A stretch of 64,000 nt of DNA from Caballeronia terrestris (GCF_001544515.1 NZ_FCOL02000024.1:1-64000); one strand, 5' to 3'. Positions 52,712 to 61,945 are shown, counted from the stretch's first letter. Program-made: numbers and translations. The notes: generated by a model from the letters alone, not told the origin.

Positions 52712-53073
52712 GGATGGACCGGTGCGGAAGATCGGTTGGACGGAACGGCGTTTTGGTCCTGCGACTGCGTTTTACGCGTCTTTTTGTGCGTCTCGTTGAT
52801 CATGGGCGACGCTGCGTTTTGAAAACGGCCAGTAAACGGCAAGGATTTCCTCGGCGTCAGCGGAGCTTTACCAGTGTTACCCTAACTGCGGCGGCGGACT
52901 GCTGTAAAAGCCGGTCTCAGACGCGTTCCGCGAGCGAATGGCTTCGCGGTACGGAGAGCCGCACGGTTTCACGCGAATTTCGGTGCTACCGCGTCCGGTC
53001 AGTTTGCCCGTCTTGAAATTCGGGCGCCGTCATCGCAAATCAAACGCCCGAGCTCTTCGGGGAAACCGCCAAC
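52712..53073. other. 362-base gap between map and glnD
   Basis: Both neighbours read on the minus strand. The gap has no credible frame. It is less G/C-biased near 52800-52930 and could hold the glnD promoter, but I see no good -35/-10 pair or terminator. Confidence 0.4.
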
Positions 53074-53883
53074 TCAAGCCGTAGCCGCAATCAACTGCGA
53101 CGGCGCCTGCGTCCCCGCCGACACGGTCAGCACGTCATACCCCGTCGGCGTGACGAGCACCGTGTGCTCCCACTGCGCCGACAGACTGCGATCGCGCGTC
53201 TTGACCGTCCACTGATCCGGCATCGTGCGGATATCGCGCCGGCCGGCGTTGATCATCGGTTCAACGGTGAAGATCATGCCCGCCTCGAGCTCCATACCGG
53301 TACCCGGGCGTCCGTAATGCAGGACTTGCGGCTCTTCGTGAAACACCTGCCCGATGCCGTGGCCGCAATACTCGCGCACGACGCTATAGCCCTGCGACTC
53401 GGCGTGTTTCTGGATTGCGTGGCCGATATCGCCGAGATGCGCGCCGGGACGCACCTGATCGATGCCGAGCCACATGCAGTCGAAGGTGGTCTGCACGAGG
53501 CGTTTCGCGAGAATCGACCCTTCGCCGACGATGAACATGCGGCTCGTATCGCCGAAATAGCCGTTCTTGATGACCGTGACGTCGATATTGAGCGCGTCGC
53601 CGTTCTTCAGCGCCTTCTCGCCCGGGATGCCGTGGCAGATCACGTCGTTGACCGAGATGCAGGTGGCTTTCGGGTAGGGCGGATAGCCGGGCGGCTGGTA
53701 ATTCAGCGGCGCGGGCACAGTGCCCTGTTCCTTCACCATGTACTCGTGACAGAGGCGGTCTAGCTCGCCGGTCGACACGCCGGCTACGATGTGCGGCGTG
53801 ATGAAGTCGAGCACTTCGCTGGCGAGCCGGCAGGCGACGCGCATCTGCGCAATATCGTGGTCGTTTTTCAGCGTAATGGACAT
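53074..53883 (-). CDS. map: Methionine aminopeptidase, type I
   Basis: A 269-residue enzyme removing initiator Met. The five metal ligands of the pita-bread fold are visible: Asp in LNIDVTVIKNGYFGDTSRMF (two Asp), His in YCGHGIGQVFHEEP, Glu in FTVEPMIN, and Glu in SAQWEHTVLVT. The substrate-site His in DVICHGIPG is also present. ATG at 53883 (MSITLKNDHDIAQM) is the family start; an extension to 54036 encodes a Pro/Ala-rich tract. Divergent from rpsB, the usual arrangement in Proteobacteria. Confidence 0.97.
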   Translation of the reverse strand: MSITLKNDHDIAQMRVACRLASEVLDFITPHIVAGVSTGELDRLCHEYMVKEQGTVPAPLNYQPPGYPPYPKATCISVNDVICHGIPGEKALKNGDALNIDVTVIKNGYFGDTSRMFIVGEGSILAKRLVQTTFDCMWLGIDQVRPGAHLGDIGHAIQKHAESQGYSVVREYCGHGIGQVFHEEPQVLHYGRPGTGMELEAGMIFTVEPMINAGRRDIRTMPDQWTVKTRDRSLSAQWEHTVLVTPTGYDVLTVSAGTQAPSQLIAATA

Positions 53884-54037
53884 GACTGGGTGGGCAAAAT
53901 CGTGTAGGCGGCGCATTCGCGCGAAAGCGGCATTATCGCACCTTAGGGCGGGGGGCGCAGGTGGGGAGGGCGTTGCCGGGCGTTCGCGCGCATCGGGCGG
54001 TGCGTTCTGCCCGCCACTTTCCGCCTGACTGGCCACC

Positions 54038-54067
54038 TTGAGCCCCGTAACCCGTGCGTGCTATACT
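54038..54067 (+). promoter_or_regulatory. rpsB promoter
   Basis: TTGAGC (54038-54043) and TATACT (54062-54067) are separated by 18 bases, a good sigma-70 promoter. Transcription would begin near 54075, leaving a leader of about 190 bases before rpsB. Confidence 0.65.
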
Positions 54068-54074
54068 CTTTGGC

Positions 54075-54267
54075 TAAGTCGGTATCCACTTTACGGCCGT
54101 TGTCAATCGGACGAAGCGAAAGGCAGCCAAGCTACAAGGCAGGAAACAGACTTGATTCGCAAGCCGGCGCACCCAGGGTGTCCGGCGTTCTTCCAAAACT
54201 GGCCGAAAGGCAGGAAGGGCGCGGGATGCGGCAGCCGGCTTAAGACCCAACCCTCGCGGAGAATTTC
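54075..54267 (+). other. Probable rpsB leader RNA
   Basis: Between the promoter and rpsB lie about 190 bases with no frame of interest. They contain short inverted segments (for example GCCGGC...GCCGGC around 54162 and 54235). A long leader upstream of rpsB-tsf is known in Proteobacteria, where ribosomal protein S2 represses its own operon; the exact structure cannot be confirmed by eye. Confidence 0.4.
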
Positions 54268-55020
54268 ATGGCAGTTACCATGCGTCAAATGCTGGAAGCC
54301 GGTGTCCACTTCGGTCACCAAACGCGCTTCTGGAACCCGAAGATGGCCCCCTATATCTTCGGTCATCGCAACAAGATTCACATTATCAACCTCGAAAAGA
54401 CGCTGCCGCTCTATAACGACGCGCTGAAGTACGTGCGTCAACTGGCAGCCAATCGCGGCACGATCCTGTTTGTCGGCACGAAGCGCCAGTCGCGCGACAC
54501 GGTCGCTGAAGAAGCGCAACGCGCCGGCATGCCGTTCGTGAACGCGCGCTGGCTCGGCGGCATGCTGACCAACTTCAAGACTCTTAAGATTTCGATCAAG
54601 CGCCTGAAGGACATGGAAGCAGCGCTGGAATCGGGTGAAACCGAACGCATGAGCAAGAAGGAAGCGCTTCTGTTCGAACGCGAAATGGCCAAGCTGCAAA
54701 AGTCCATCGGCGGCGTGAAGGACATGGGCGGCATTCCGGACGCGATCTTCGTGATCGACGTCGGCTACCACAAGATTGCCGTGACCGAAGCGAAGAAACT
54801 GGGCATCCCCGTTATCGCCGTGGTCGACACGAACCACTCGCCGGAAGGCATCGACTACGTGATCCCGGGTAACGACGACGCCAGCAAGGCCGTCGTGCTG
54901 TACACGCAAGGCGTGGCCGAAGCGATCCTCGAAGGCCGTGCGAACGCGGTGAACGAAGTCGTCCAGGCTGCGCGCAGCGGCGAAGGCGACGAGTTCGTCG
55001 AGGTCAACGCAGAGGCGTAA
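54268..55020 (+). CDS. rpsB: 30S ribosomal protein S2
   Basis: A 250-residue S2. Typical segments: MAVTMRQMLEAGVHFGHQTR, WNPKMAPYIFGHRNKIHIIN, RWLGGMLTNFKTLKISIKRL, PDAIFVIDVGYHKIAVTEAK and VDTNHSPEGIDYVIPGNDDA. It binds the 30S head-body junction and is needed for S1 attachment. CGGAGAATTTC precedes ATG. It heads the operon rpsB-tsf, with a terminator-like hairpin between the two genes that probably allows partial read-through. Confidence 0.98.
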   Translation: MAVTMRQMLEAGVHFGHQTRFWNPKMAPYIFGHRNKIHIINLEKTLPLYNDALKYVRQLAANRGTILFVGTKRQSRDTVAEEAQRAGMPFVNARWLGGMLTNFKTLKISIKRLKDMEAALESGETERMSKKEALLFEREMAKLQKSIGGVKDMGGIPDAIFVIDVGYHKIAVTEAKKLGIPVIAVVDTNHSPEGIDYVIPGNDDASKAVVLYTQGVAEAILEGRANAVNEVVQAARSGEGDEFVEVNAEA

Positions 55021-55038
55021 AGAGCCCTCTCGTCCGGC

Positions 55039-55073
55039 AAAAAAGGGGGCTTTGTGAAAGGCCCCTTTTTTTT
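55039..55073 (+). terminator. Terminator between rpsB and tsf
   Basis: AAAAAAGGGG (55039-55048) pairs with CCCCTTTTTT (55062-55071), with an inner AAAG/CTTT pairing, and runs into eight T residues. Strong enough to reduce tsf expression relative to rpsB. Confidence 0.75.
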
Positions 55074-55177
55074 AAGCCGACGACCGGAGTTCGACCTGCA
55101 GTACATGGCGGCACCCCAATTATTGTCGCGGGCTTTTACGCCGGCGGCACGTATCAAACAGACTCAAGGAGCAGATG

Positions 55178-56059
55178 ATGGCGGCAATTACCGCAAGCAT
55201 GGTGGCAGAACTGCGCGCGAAGACCGACGCGCCGATGATGGAATGCAAGAAGGCGCTGACGGAAGCCGACGGCGACCTCGAGCGCGCGGAAGAACTGCTG
55301 CGCGTGAAGCTTGGCAACAAGGCGAGCAAGGCGGCATCGCGCGTGACGGCTGAAGGCATCGTGACGTCGCACATCGAAGGCGGCGTGGGCGCGCTCGTCG
55401 AACTGAACTGCGAAACCGACTTCGTCGCGAAGAACGACGATTTCCTCGCGTTCGGCAAGACGGTCGCCGAAATCGTGGCGAAGACCAACCCGGCCGACGT
55501 CGCCGCGTTGAGCGCACGTCCGCTCGAAAGCTCGACGGTCGACGCCGTGCGTCTCGCGCTCGTCGGCAAGATCGGCGAAAACGTCTCGATCCGCCGTTTC
55601 GTGCGTTTTGAATCCAGCAACAAGCTGGCTTCGTATCTGCATGGCACGCGCATCGGCGTGCTGGTCGAGTTCGCGGGCGCTGATGAACAGGTCGGCAAGG
55701 ACGTCGCGATGCACATCGCCGCAATGAAGCCGGTTTCGCTGTCGTCGGAAGAAGTGCCGGCGGACCTGATCGCGAAGGAACGCAGCATCGCCGAGCAGAA
55801 GGCCGCCGAATCGGGCAAGCCGGCTGAAATCGTGGCGAAGATGGTCGACGGCAGCGTGCAGAAGTATCTGAAGGAAGTCTCGCTGCTGAACCAGCCGTTC
55901 GTTAAGAACGACAAGCAGACGATCGAGCAGATGCTGAAGGCGGCAGGCGCTACGGTGCAGAAGTTCGCGCTGTTCGTGGTCGGCGAAGGCATCGAAAAGC
56001 GTCAGGACGATTTCGCTGCCGAAGTGGCCGCCCAAGTCGCAGCAGCAAAGCAGAGCTAA
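55178..56059 (+). CDS. tsf: Translation elongation factor Ts
   Basis: A 293-residue EF-Ts, the nucleotide exchange factor of EF-Tu. It opens MAAITASMVAELRAKTDAPMM followed by ECKKALTEADGDLERAEELLR, and has the TDFVAKNDDF exchange motif and the C-terminal coiled coil and helix (KTDKQTIEQMLK-like NDKQTIEQMLKAAGATVQKF). The second ATG of an ATGATG pair (55178) is chosen because AAGGAG lies 6 bases before it, against 3 for the first. Usual family length. Confidence 0.97.
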   Translation: MAAITASMVAELRAKTDAPMMECKKALTEADGDLERAEELLRVKLGNKASKAASRVTAEGIVTSHIEGGVGALVELNCETDFVAKNDDFLAFGKTVAEIVAKTNPADVAALSARPLESSTVDAVRLALVGKIGENVSIRRFVRFESSNKLASYLHGTRIGVLVEFAGADEQVGKDVAMHIAAMKPVSLSSEEVPADLIAKERSIAEQKAAESGKPAEIVAKMVDGSVQKYLKEVSLLNQPFVKNDKQTIEQMLKAAGATVQKFALFVVGEGIEKRQDDFAAEVAAQVAAAKQS

Positions 56060-56068
56060 ATCCGGCGG

Positions 56069-56104
56069 CGGGCGGCGCGGCACGAATCCAGTGCGCGCCG
56101 CCCG
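56069..56104 (+). other. Very stable hairpin after tsf, without U tract
   Basis: CGGGCGGCGCG(g)CAC pairs with GTGCGCGCCGCCCG (14 pairs, one bulged G) around GAATCCA. No T run follows, so it is more likely an mRNA-protecting or pausing structure than a terminator. Confidence 0.6.
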
Positions 56105-56241
56105 CGGCAGGAACGCAGTACCCGCAGCACAGCGAGACGTCCGGTGGAACATTCGTTCCGCCCGCTCGCAAGCAACACCAGCAGGTCGCAAATTCAAGGG
56201 TTTACCCTAAGTCAACCCGCCGCTGCACGAATTTGGCGCGC

Positions 56242-56271
56242 TTGCCGTAAATATCGTTTCACCCCTACAGT
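56242..56271 (+). promoter_or_regulatory. Possible pyrH promoter
   Basis: TTGCCG (56242-56247) and TACAGT (56266-56271) are separated by 18 bases, about 45 bases upstream of the pyrH start. Confidence 0.4.
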
Positions 56272-56313
56272 TCTACGTTGTTGCAACCCCCTCGGCGCGA
56301 TCGGAACCTTCAT

Positions 56314-57027
56314 ATGCCCACAGCCTACAAACGCGTACTCCTCAAGCTCTCCGGCGAAGCCCTTATGGGCGATGATGCCTTTGGCATCAATCGCGCGACC
56401 ATCGAACGCATGGTGGCGGACATGGCTGAAGTGGTCCGCATGGGCACCCAGCTTGCTGTCGTGATCGGCGGCGGCAACATTTTTCGCGGCGTGGCGGGCG
56501 GCGCGGCCGGCATGGACCGTGCAACAGCCGATTACATGGGCATGCTCGCCACGATGATGAACGCGCTGGCGCTGCAAGACGCGATGCGCCACGCGGGCAT
56601 CGAAGCGCGCGTGCAGTCGGCGCTGCGCATGGACCAGGTCGTCGAGCCGTATATCCGTCCGCGCGCGATTCGCCAGCTCGAAGAGGGCAAAGTGGTGATT
56701 TTCGCGGCCGGCACGGGCAATCCGTTCTTCACGACCGACACCGCAGCGGCCTTACGCGGCTCGGAGGTCGGCGCCGAAGTGGTGCTGAAGGCGACGAAGG
56801 TCGACGGCGTATACTCCGCCGACCCGAAGAAAGACCCGAACGCCACGCGCTACAGCACGATCAGCTTCGACGAGGCGATCGGGCGCAATCTGCAGGTGAT
56901 GGACGCGACGGCGTTTGCGCTGTGCCGCGACCAGAAGCTGCCGATCCGCGTGTTTTCGATCAATAAGGCGGGAGCGCTCAAGCGCATCATCCAGGGCGAC
57001 GACGAAGGCACGCTCGTCCACGTGTAA
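56314..57027 (+). CDS. pyrH: UMP kinase
   Basis: A 237-residue amino-acid-kinase-fold UMP kinase: KRVLLKLSGEALMGDDAFGI for phosphate binding, VVIGGGNIFRGVAGGAAGMDRATADYMGML, IFAAGTGNPFFTTDTAAALR and KVDGVYSADPKKDPNA. It makes UDP from UMP and is controlled by GTP and UTP in other bacteria. ATG at 56314 (MPTAYKRV) is the usual start; CGGAACCTTCAT precedes it. Followed by frr in the conserved supercluster. Confidence 0.98.
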   Translation: MPTAYKRVLLKLSGEALMGDDAFGINRATIERMVADMAEVVRMGTQLAVVIGGGNIFRGVAGGAAGMDRATADYMGMLATMMNALALQDAMRHAGIEARVQSALRMDQVVEPYIRPRAIRQLEEGKVVIFAAGTGNPFFTTDTAAALRGSEVGAEVVLKATKVDGVYSADPKKDPNATRYSTISFDEAIGRNLQVMDATAFALCRDQKLPIRVFSINKAGALKRIIQGDDEGTLVHV

Positions 57028-57112
57028 ACTCTTGCGGGATAGGGCGCGGTGCGGCTCGACAGCCTGCGCCCGGAGCGCCTGCATTGCCAGTAACCAAGGT
57101 TTGGAGGTTTAA

Positions 57113-57673
57113 ATGAGTGTGGCTGACATTAAAAAGGGCGTCGACCAGAAGATGCAGCGGTCGATCGAAGCGTTCAAGGCCGATCTCGCCAAGATCCGCA
57201 CGGGTCGCGCCCATACCGGCTTGCTCGACCACATCCAGGTCGATTACTACGGCTCGAACGTACCCATTTCGCAGGTCGCGAACATGACGCTCGTCGATGC
57301 GCGTACGATCGGCGTCCAGGCGTGGGAAAAGAAGATGGTGCCGGTCATCGAGAAGGCGATCCGCGAGTCGGACCTCGGCCTGAACCCGTCGAACCAGGGC
57401 GATTTGATCCGTGTGCCGATGCCCGCGCTGACCGAAGAGCGCCGCAAGGAACTTACGAAGGTCGTGAAGAGCGAAGGCGAAACGGCCAAGATCGCGGTGC
57501 GCAACCTGCGCCGCGATGCCAACGAGCAACTGAAGAAACTCGTCAAGGACAAGGAAATCTCCGAAGACGACGAGCGTCGTGCAAGCGACGACGTTCAGAA
57601 GTTCACCGACAAATTCGTCGCGGAAATCGACAAGCTGGTTCAGTCGAAAGAAGCCGAGATCATGACGGTTTGA
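57113..57673 (+). CDS. frr: Ribosome recycling factor
   Basis: A 186-residue L-shaped tRNA mimic of standard length: MSVADIKKGVDQKMQRSIEA, FKADLAKIRTGRAHTGLLDHI, VDYYGSNVPISQVANMTLVDAR, and the C-terminal helix DDVQKFTDKFVAEIDKLVQSKEAEIMTV. It splits post-termination ribosomes with EF-G. TTGGAGGTTTAA precedes ATG at 57113. Confidence 0.98.
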   Translation: MSVADIKKGVDQKMQRSIEAFKADLAKIRTGRAHTGLLDHIQVDYYGSNVPISQVANMTLVDARTIGVQAWEKKMVPVIEKAIRESDLGLNPSNQGDLIRVPMPALTEERRKELTKVVKSEGETAKIAVRNLRRDANEQLKKLVKDKEISEDDERRASDDVQKFTDKFVAEIDKLVQSKEAEIMTV

Positions 57674-57738
57674 AGGCCGATTCCGGTCTTGCCAGTGTTG
57701 CTGGCACTTCATTCTGTCGATCATAAGATTCAGCGGCC

Positions 57739-58521
57739 ATGACCTATACCAGCTCTACCGTTCGCGTACCCGATGTCGCGGCTGTTCCACGCCATATCGC
57801 GATCATCATGGACGGCAACGGCCGTTGGGCGACGCAGCGGCGCCTGCCGCGCGTCGCCGGCCACACGCGTGGCGTCGATGCCGTGCGCGCGACCGTCGAA
57901 AGCTGCGCGCGGCGTGGCGTCGAGTACGTGACGCTGTTCGCATTCAGCTCGGAAAACTGGCGCCGCCCGACGGAGGAAGTGTCGTTTCTGATGCGCCTGT
58001 TCGTCACGGCCCTCGAGCGCGAAATCGGCAAATTGCATGCTAATGGCATCCGTCTGCGCGTCGTCGGCGACATCTCGATGTTCGACGAGCGCATTCGCGC
58101 GCTGATCCAGCGCGCCGAAACCAAAACCGCGCGCAACACGCGCCTCACGCTGACGATCGCAGCCAACTACGGCGGCCGCTGGGACATCATGCAAGCCACC
58201 CGTAAGCTTGCCGAGCAATCGGTGGAAGAAGGGCAGGCGGTCGTGGTGGACGAGGCATCGTTCGCACAGCACCTCGCGATGGCCTATGCGCCGGAGCCCG
58301 ATCTCTTCATCCGCACGGGAGGCGAGCAGCGCATCAGCAACTTCTTGCTGTGGCAACTCGCCTACACCGAGTTTTATTTCACCGATACCTACTGGCCGGA
58401 TTTCGACGCCGACGCCCTCGGCCGCGCCATCGAATCCTATGGCGAGCGCGAACGCCGCTTCGGCCGCACGAGCGCCCAACTCGCACCGCAATCGCAGAAG
58501 GTCGACACCCTTTCATGCTAA
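57739..58521 (+). CDS. uppS: Isoprenyl transferase (undecaprenyl diphosphate synthase)
   Basis: A 260-residue cis-prenyltransferase extending farnesyl diphosphate to the C55 carrier for peptidoglycan and O-antigen. The catalytic Asp25 is in IIMDGNGRWA. The segments FAFSSENWRRP, ANYGGRWDI and FIRTGGEQRISNFLLWQLAYTEF follow, and the WPDF near the end is conserved. ATG at 57739 follows CAGCGGCC weakly. It overlaps cdsA by 7 bases. Confidence 0.97.
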   Translation: MTYTSSTVRVPDVAAVPRHIAIIMDGNGRWATQRRLPRVAGHTRGVDAVRATVESCARRGVEYVTLFAFSSENWRRPTEEVSFLMRLFVTALEREIGKLHANGIRLRVVGDISMFDERIRALIQRAETKTARNTRLTLTIAANYGGRWDIMQATRKLAEQSVEEGQAVVVDEASFAQHLAMAYAPEPDLFIRTGGEQRISNFLLWQLAYTEFYFTDTYWPDFDADALGRAIESYGERERRFGRTSAQLAPQSQKVDTLSC

Positions 58522-59327
58522 AGACCCGTGTCATCACGGCAATCGTTCTGCTGGCAGTGCTGGTGCCGATCACGCTTTTCGCGCCGGTCGGGGCTTTCGG
58601 GGCGCTGATCGGGTTCGTCGTCGTGTTTGCCGCCTGGGAATGGGCGCGGCTGCTCAAGGTCGGCGGCGCCGGGCCGGTCGCCTATGCGGTCTTTACCGCA
58701 CTCGTGCTGATTCTGAGCACGTTTCTCGGCGTCGCGCCGAAAGGCCTTTTCCAGATGGCCGCGATCTTCTGGGTGCTGGCGGGTCCGTTCGCGCTGTTGC
58801 GCAAGCCCGTTCTAGCCGCTGGTCTGTGGCAGGTCTTTCTTCTTTTCGCCGGAATTGTCGTGTTCGTCGCCTGCTGGCACGCGCTCGTCGCGGCGCGCAC
58901 GGTCGGCGTGGCATTCGTGCTATCGCTTCTCCTAGTCGTCTGGCTCGCCGACATAGGCGCATACTTCGCCGGAAAAGCCCTTGGGCGCCACAAGCTCGCC
59001 CCGTCGATCAGCCCCGGCAAGACGTGGGAAGGGGCGGTCGGCGGCTGGGTCGCGGTGATCGTGATCGGCTCGATCGCCGCCGCCAGCCAGGTTTTCGCGC
59101 CCACGCTCTTCACGGCCTACGTCGAGCATAGCGGATGGCTCAAGGCGCTGGTCGCGCTCACCGTGCTGGTCGCGTTCAGCGTGATCGGCGACCTGTTCGA
59201 GTCGCTCATGAAGCGCCAGGCCGGCGTCAAGGATTCGAGCGGTCTGCTGCCGGGCCACGGCGGCGTCATGGACCGCATCGACGCATTGTTGCCTGTACTG
59301 CCGATCGCGCTATTGCTGCTCGGCTAA
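58515..59327 (+). CDS. cdsA: Phosphatidate cytidylyltransferase
   Basis: A 270-residue polytopic membrane enzyme with about eight hydrophobic segments. It makes CDP-diacylglycerol, precursor of all phospholipids. The family signature SGLLPGHGGVMDRIDALLPVLP sits near the C-terminus, and the conserved DIGAYFAGKALGRHKLAPSISPGKTWEG lies centrally. ATG at 58515 lies inside uppS, so the genes are coupled; dxr begins 10 bases after its stop. Confidence 0.96.
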   Translation: MLKTRVITAIVLLAVLVPITLFAPVGAFGALIGFVVVFAAWEWARLLKVGGAGPVAYAVFTALVLILSTFLGVAPKGLFQMAAIFWVLAGPFALLRKPVLAAGLWQVFLLFAGIVVFVACWHALVAARTVGVAFVLSLLLVVWLADIGAYFAGKALGRHKLAPSISPGKTWEGAVGGWVAVIVIGSIAAASQVFAPTLFTAYVEHSGWLKALVALTVLVAFSVIGDLFESLMKRQAGVKDSSGLLPGHGGVMDRIDALLPVLPIALLLLG

Positions 59328-59337
59328 AGAAGGATTT

Positions 59338-60564
59338 ATGCAAAAACGTCTGACTTTGCTCGGCTCCACGGGCTCGATCGGCGAAAGCACGCTCGACGTC
59401 GTGGCGCGGCATCCCGACCGCTTCTCGGTCCACGCGCTCACCGCTCATCGCAACGGCGACAAGCTCGTCTCTCAGTGCCTGCGCTTTCAACCCGAAGTGG
59501 CGGTCGTAGGCGATGCCGATACGGCCGCGAAGGTCGCTGCCGTTCTGCGCGCCGCGGGCTGCCGGACCGAAGTGCTGCACGGGCCGCAGGCGCTCGTCGA
59601 CGCGGCATCGTCGGCGGCGTGCGACACGGTCGTCGCGGCGATCGTCGGCGCGGCGGGGCTCGCGCCCACGCTCGCGGCCGCGCGCCACGGAAAGCGCATC
59701 CTGCTCGCGAACAAGGAAGCGCTCGTGATGTCGGGACAGATTTTCATCGACGCCGTGCGCGACAACAACGCCGTGCTGCTCCCCGTCGACAGCGAGCACA
59801 ACGCCGTGTTCCAGTGCCTGCCGCGCGGCGCGGATGCCGAGGCGAAACTGCACGGCGGCGTCTCGAAGATCATCCTGACCGCATCCGGCGGGCCGTTTCG
59901 CACGCGCGAGCCGTCGACGCTCGTCAACGTCACGCCCGACGAAGCCTGCAAGCATCCGAACTGGGCGATGGGCCGCAAGATATCCGTCGATTCCGCGACG
60001 ATGATGAACAAAGGCCTCGAAGTCATCGAGGCGCACTGGCTCTTCGACCTGCCGGGATCGCGCATCGAAGTGCTGATCCACCCGCAAAGCGTCATCCATT
60101 CGATGGTGTCCTACGCCGACGGCTCCGTGCTCGCGCAGCTCGGCAATCCCGACATGCGTACGCCGATCGCGCACGCACTCGCGTATCCGGATCGCGTGGA
60201 ATCGGGTGTCGCGCAGCTCGATCTCGTGCAGATCGCCACGCTCACGTTCGAAAAGCCCGACTTCGAGCGCTTCCCGTGCCTCGCGCTGGCGATCCAGGCG
60301 CTCGAAGCAGGCGGCATTGCGAGCGCGGCGCTGAACGCGGCGAACGAGATCGCCGTGGAAGCGTTCCTCGCGCGCCGTATCGGCTTCATGGCGATCGGCG
60401 ATGTGGTGGAACGCGTGCTGAACGTGCTGCCGAACACGAGCGCCGCCACGCTCGACGACGTCCTCGCCGCCGACGCCAGCGCGCGCCGCCTCGCGAACGG
60501 TTTCGTCGACAACCTGAGCGCGGACGCATCGAGTCCCTTGCCCGCCGAGCGCATCGCGCATTGA
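59338..60564 (+). CDS. dxr: 1-deoxy-D-xylulose 5-phosphate reductoisomerase
   Basis: A 408-residue enzyme of the MEP isoprenoid pathway. NADPH-binding start LLGSTGSIGESTLDVV; LLANKEALVMSGQIF; metal and substrate site VDSEHNAVFQCL; ILTASGGPFR; WAMGRKISVDSATMMNKGLEVIEAH with the flexible loop; and IHPQSVIHSMVSYADGSVLAQLG. GAAGGATTT lies before ATG. It feeds isopentenyl diphosphate to UppS two genes upstream. Confidence 0.98.
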   Translation: MQKRLTLLGSTGSIGESTLDVVARHPDRFSVHALTAHRNGDKLVSQCLRFQPEVAVVGDADTAAKVAAVLRAAGCRTEVLHGPQALVDAASSAACDTVVAAIVGAAGLAPTLAAARHGKRILLANKEALVMSGQIFIDAVRDNNAVLLPVDSEHNAVFQCLPRGADAEAKLHGGVSKIILTASGGPFRTREPSTLVNVTPDEACKHPNWAMGRKISVDSATMMNKGLEVIEAHWLFDLPGSRIEVLIHPQSVIHSMVSYADGSVLAQLGNPDMRTPIAHALAYPDRVESGVAQLDLVQIATLTFEKPDFERFPCLALAIQALEAGGIASAALNAANEIAVEAFLARRIGFMAIGDVVERVLNVLPNTSAATLDDVLAADASARRLANGFVDNLSADASSPLPAERIAH

Positions 60565-60571
60565 GGCCGTC

Positions 60572-61945
60572 ATGAACTTCCTGACCGAAATCGTTGCCTT
60601 CGTCGTCGCGATAGGCGTGCTTGTCGTCGTCCACGAATTCGGCCACTACAGCGTCGCGCGGCTGTGCGGCGTGAAGGTCCTGCGGTTCTCGGTCGGCTTC
60701 GGCAAGCCGCTCGTGCGCTGGGTCAGCAAGAAGACGGGCGTCGAGTGGACCATCGCCGCGTTGCCGCTCGGCGGCTACGTGAAAATGCTCGACGAACGCG
60801 AAGCCGATGCCACGATCCCGCCCGAGGACCTACCGCGTGCGTTCAACCGGCAGAGCGTCGGCAAGCGCATCGCGATCGTCGCGGCGGGCCCGATCGCAAA
60901 CTTCATCCTCGCGATCGCGCTGTTCGCGGCCGTGTTCGCCGGCGGCGTGACGGAACCCGCCGCGATCATCGCGACCCCCGCCGCCGAATCCGCCGCGGCT
61001 CAGGCCGGCTTCGAAGGCGGCGAAACGATTCTGTCGCTGCGCGACGCGCAAAGCGGCGGCGATTCGCACCCGATCCGGTCGTGGTCCGACCTGCGCTGGA
61101 AGTTGCTCGACGCCTCGTTCGATCATCGGCGCGTCGTGCTCACGGCGAAAAAGCCCGACGGCACGTTCGATTTCCCGATCGACGTCGCGGGCATCGGCGA
61201 CCCCGACGCCGACACCGATTTCATGGACAAGCTCGGCTTCGCGCCCGGCGGCGGCACGCTCGCGGTAGCGGGCGTGGAGGCGGGCAGCGCGGCGCAAAAG
61301 GGCGGCCTGCGCGCGGGCGACAAGCTGATCGCGATCGAAGGCAGGAAGGTCGAGAACGCGAGCGGCTTCATCGATTTCGTGAAGACGCACGCGGGCAAGC
61401 CGGTGACTCTAACTGTCGAGCGCGATGGCAGCGCGCGCACGGTGCAGGTCGTGCCGGACCTCAAGCGCGATGCCGAGAGCGGCCGCGAAGTGGGACGCAT
61501 CGGCGCGGCGCTCGCGAACCATCTGCCGACCGTCGACGTGCGCTATGGCCCGATCGAAAGCGTGCGGCTCGGCGTGAGCCGCACGTGGGACATCAGCGTG
61601 TATTCGCTGCGCATGTTCGGGCGGATGATCGTCGGCGAGGCGTCGCTCAAGAACCTGTCGGGCCCGGTTACCATCGCCGACTACGCGGGCAAGAGCGCGC
61701 GGCTCGGATTATCGGCGTTCGTATCGTTTCTGGCGCTCGTCAGCATCAGTCTGGGCGTCCTGAACTTGTTACCGATTCCGGTTTTGGACGGTGGCCATCT
61801 GTTATATTATTTGGTTGAAGCCGTTACCGGCAAAGCGGTTTCCGATCGCTGGCAGCTGGTTCTGCAACGGGCGGGCCTCGTGTGCATCGTCGCTTTGTCG
61901 ATGATTGCGCTGTTCAACGACCTGGCTCGCCTGATTCGTTTTTGA
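60572..61945 (+). CDS. rseP: RIP zinc metalloprotease RseP
   Basis: A 457-residue intramembrane site-2 protease. The zinc site His21-Glu22-x2-His25 (VVHEFGHY) lies in the first membrane segment. PDZ domains follow in the periplasm (the second around GVEAGSAAQKGGLRAGDKLIAI). The third active-site residue is in NLLPIPVLDGGHLLYY near the end. It cleaves anti-sigma factor RseA-type substrates in the envelope stress response and trims signal peptides. ATG at 60572 is 7 bases after the dxr stop. Directly upstream of bamA, which it helps to monitor. Confidence 0.97.
   Translation: MNFLTEIVAFVVAIGVLVVVHEFGHYSVARLCGVKVLRFSVGFGKPLVRWVSKKTGVEWTIAALPLGGYVKMLDEREADATIPPEDLPRAFNRQSVGKRIAIVAAGPIANFILAIALFAAVFAGGVTEPAAIIATPAAESAAAQAGFEGGETILSLRDAQSGGDSHPIRSWSDLRWKLLDASFDHRRVVLTAKKPDGTFDFPIDVAGIGDPDADTDFMDKLGFAPGGGTLAVAGVEAGSAAQKGGLRAGDKLIAIEGRKVENASGFIDFVKTHAGKPVTLTVERDGSARTVQVVPDLKRDAESGREVGRIGAALANHLPTVDVRYGPIESVRLGVSRTWDISVYSLRMFGRMIVGEASLKNLSGPVTIADYAGKSARLGLSAFVSFLALVSISLGVLNLLPIPVLDGGHLLYYLVEAVTGKAVSDRWQLVLQRAGLVCIVALSMIALFNDLARLIRF

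Noticed and set aside
50549..52822. 757-codon frame antisense to glnD
   Set aside because: Shadow of glnD, arginine/glutamate-rich with no family pattern.
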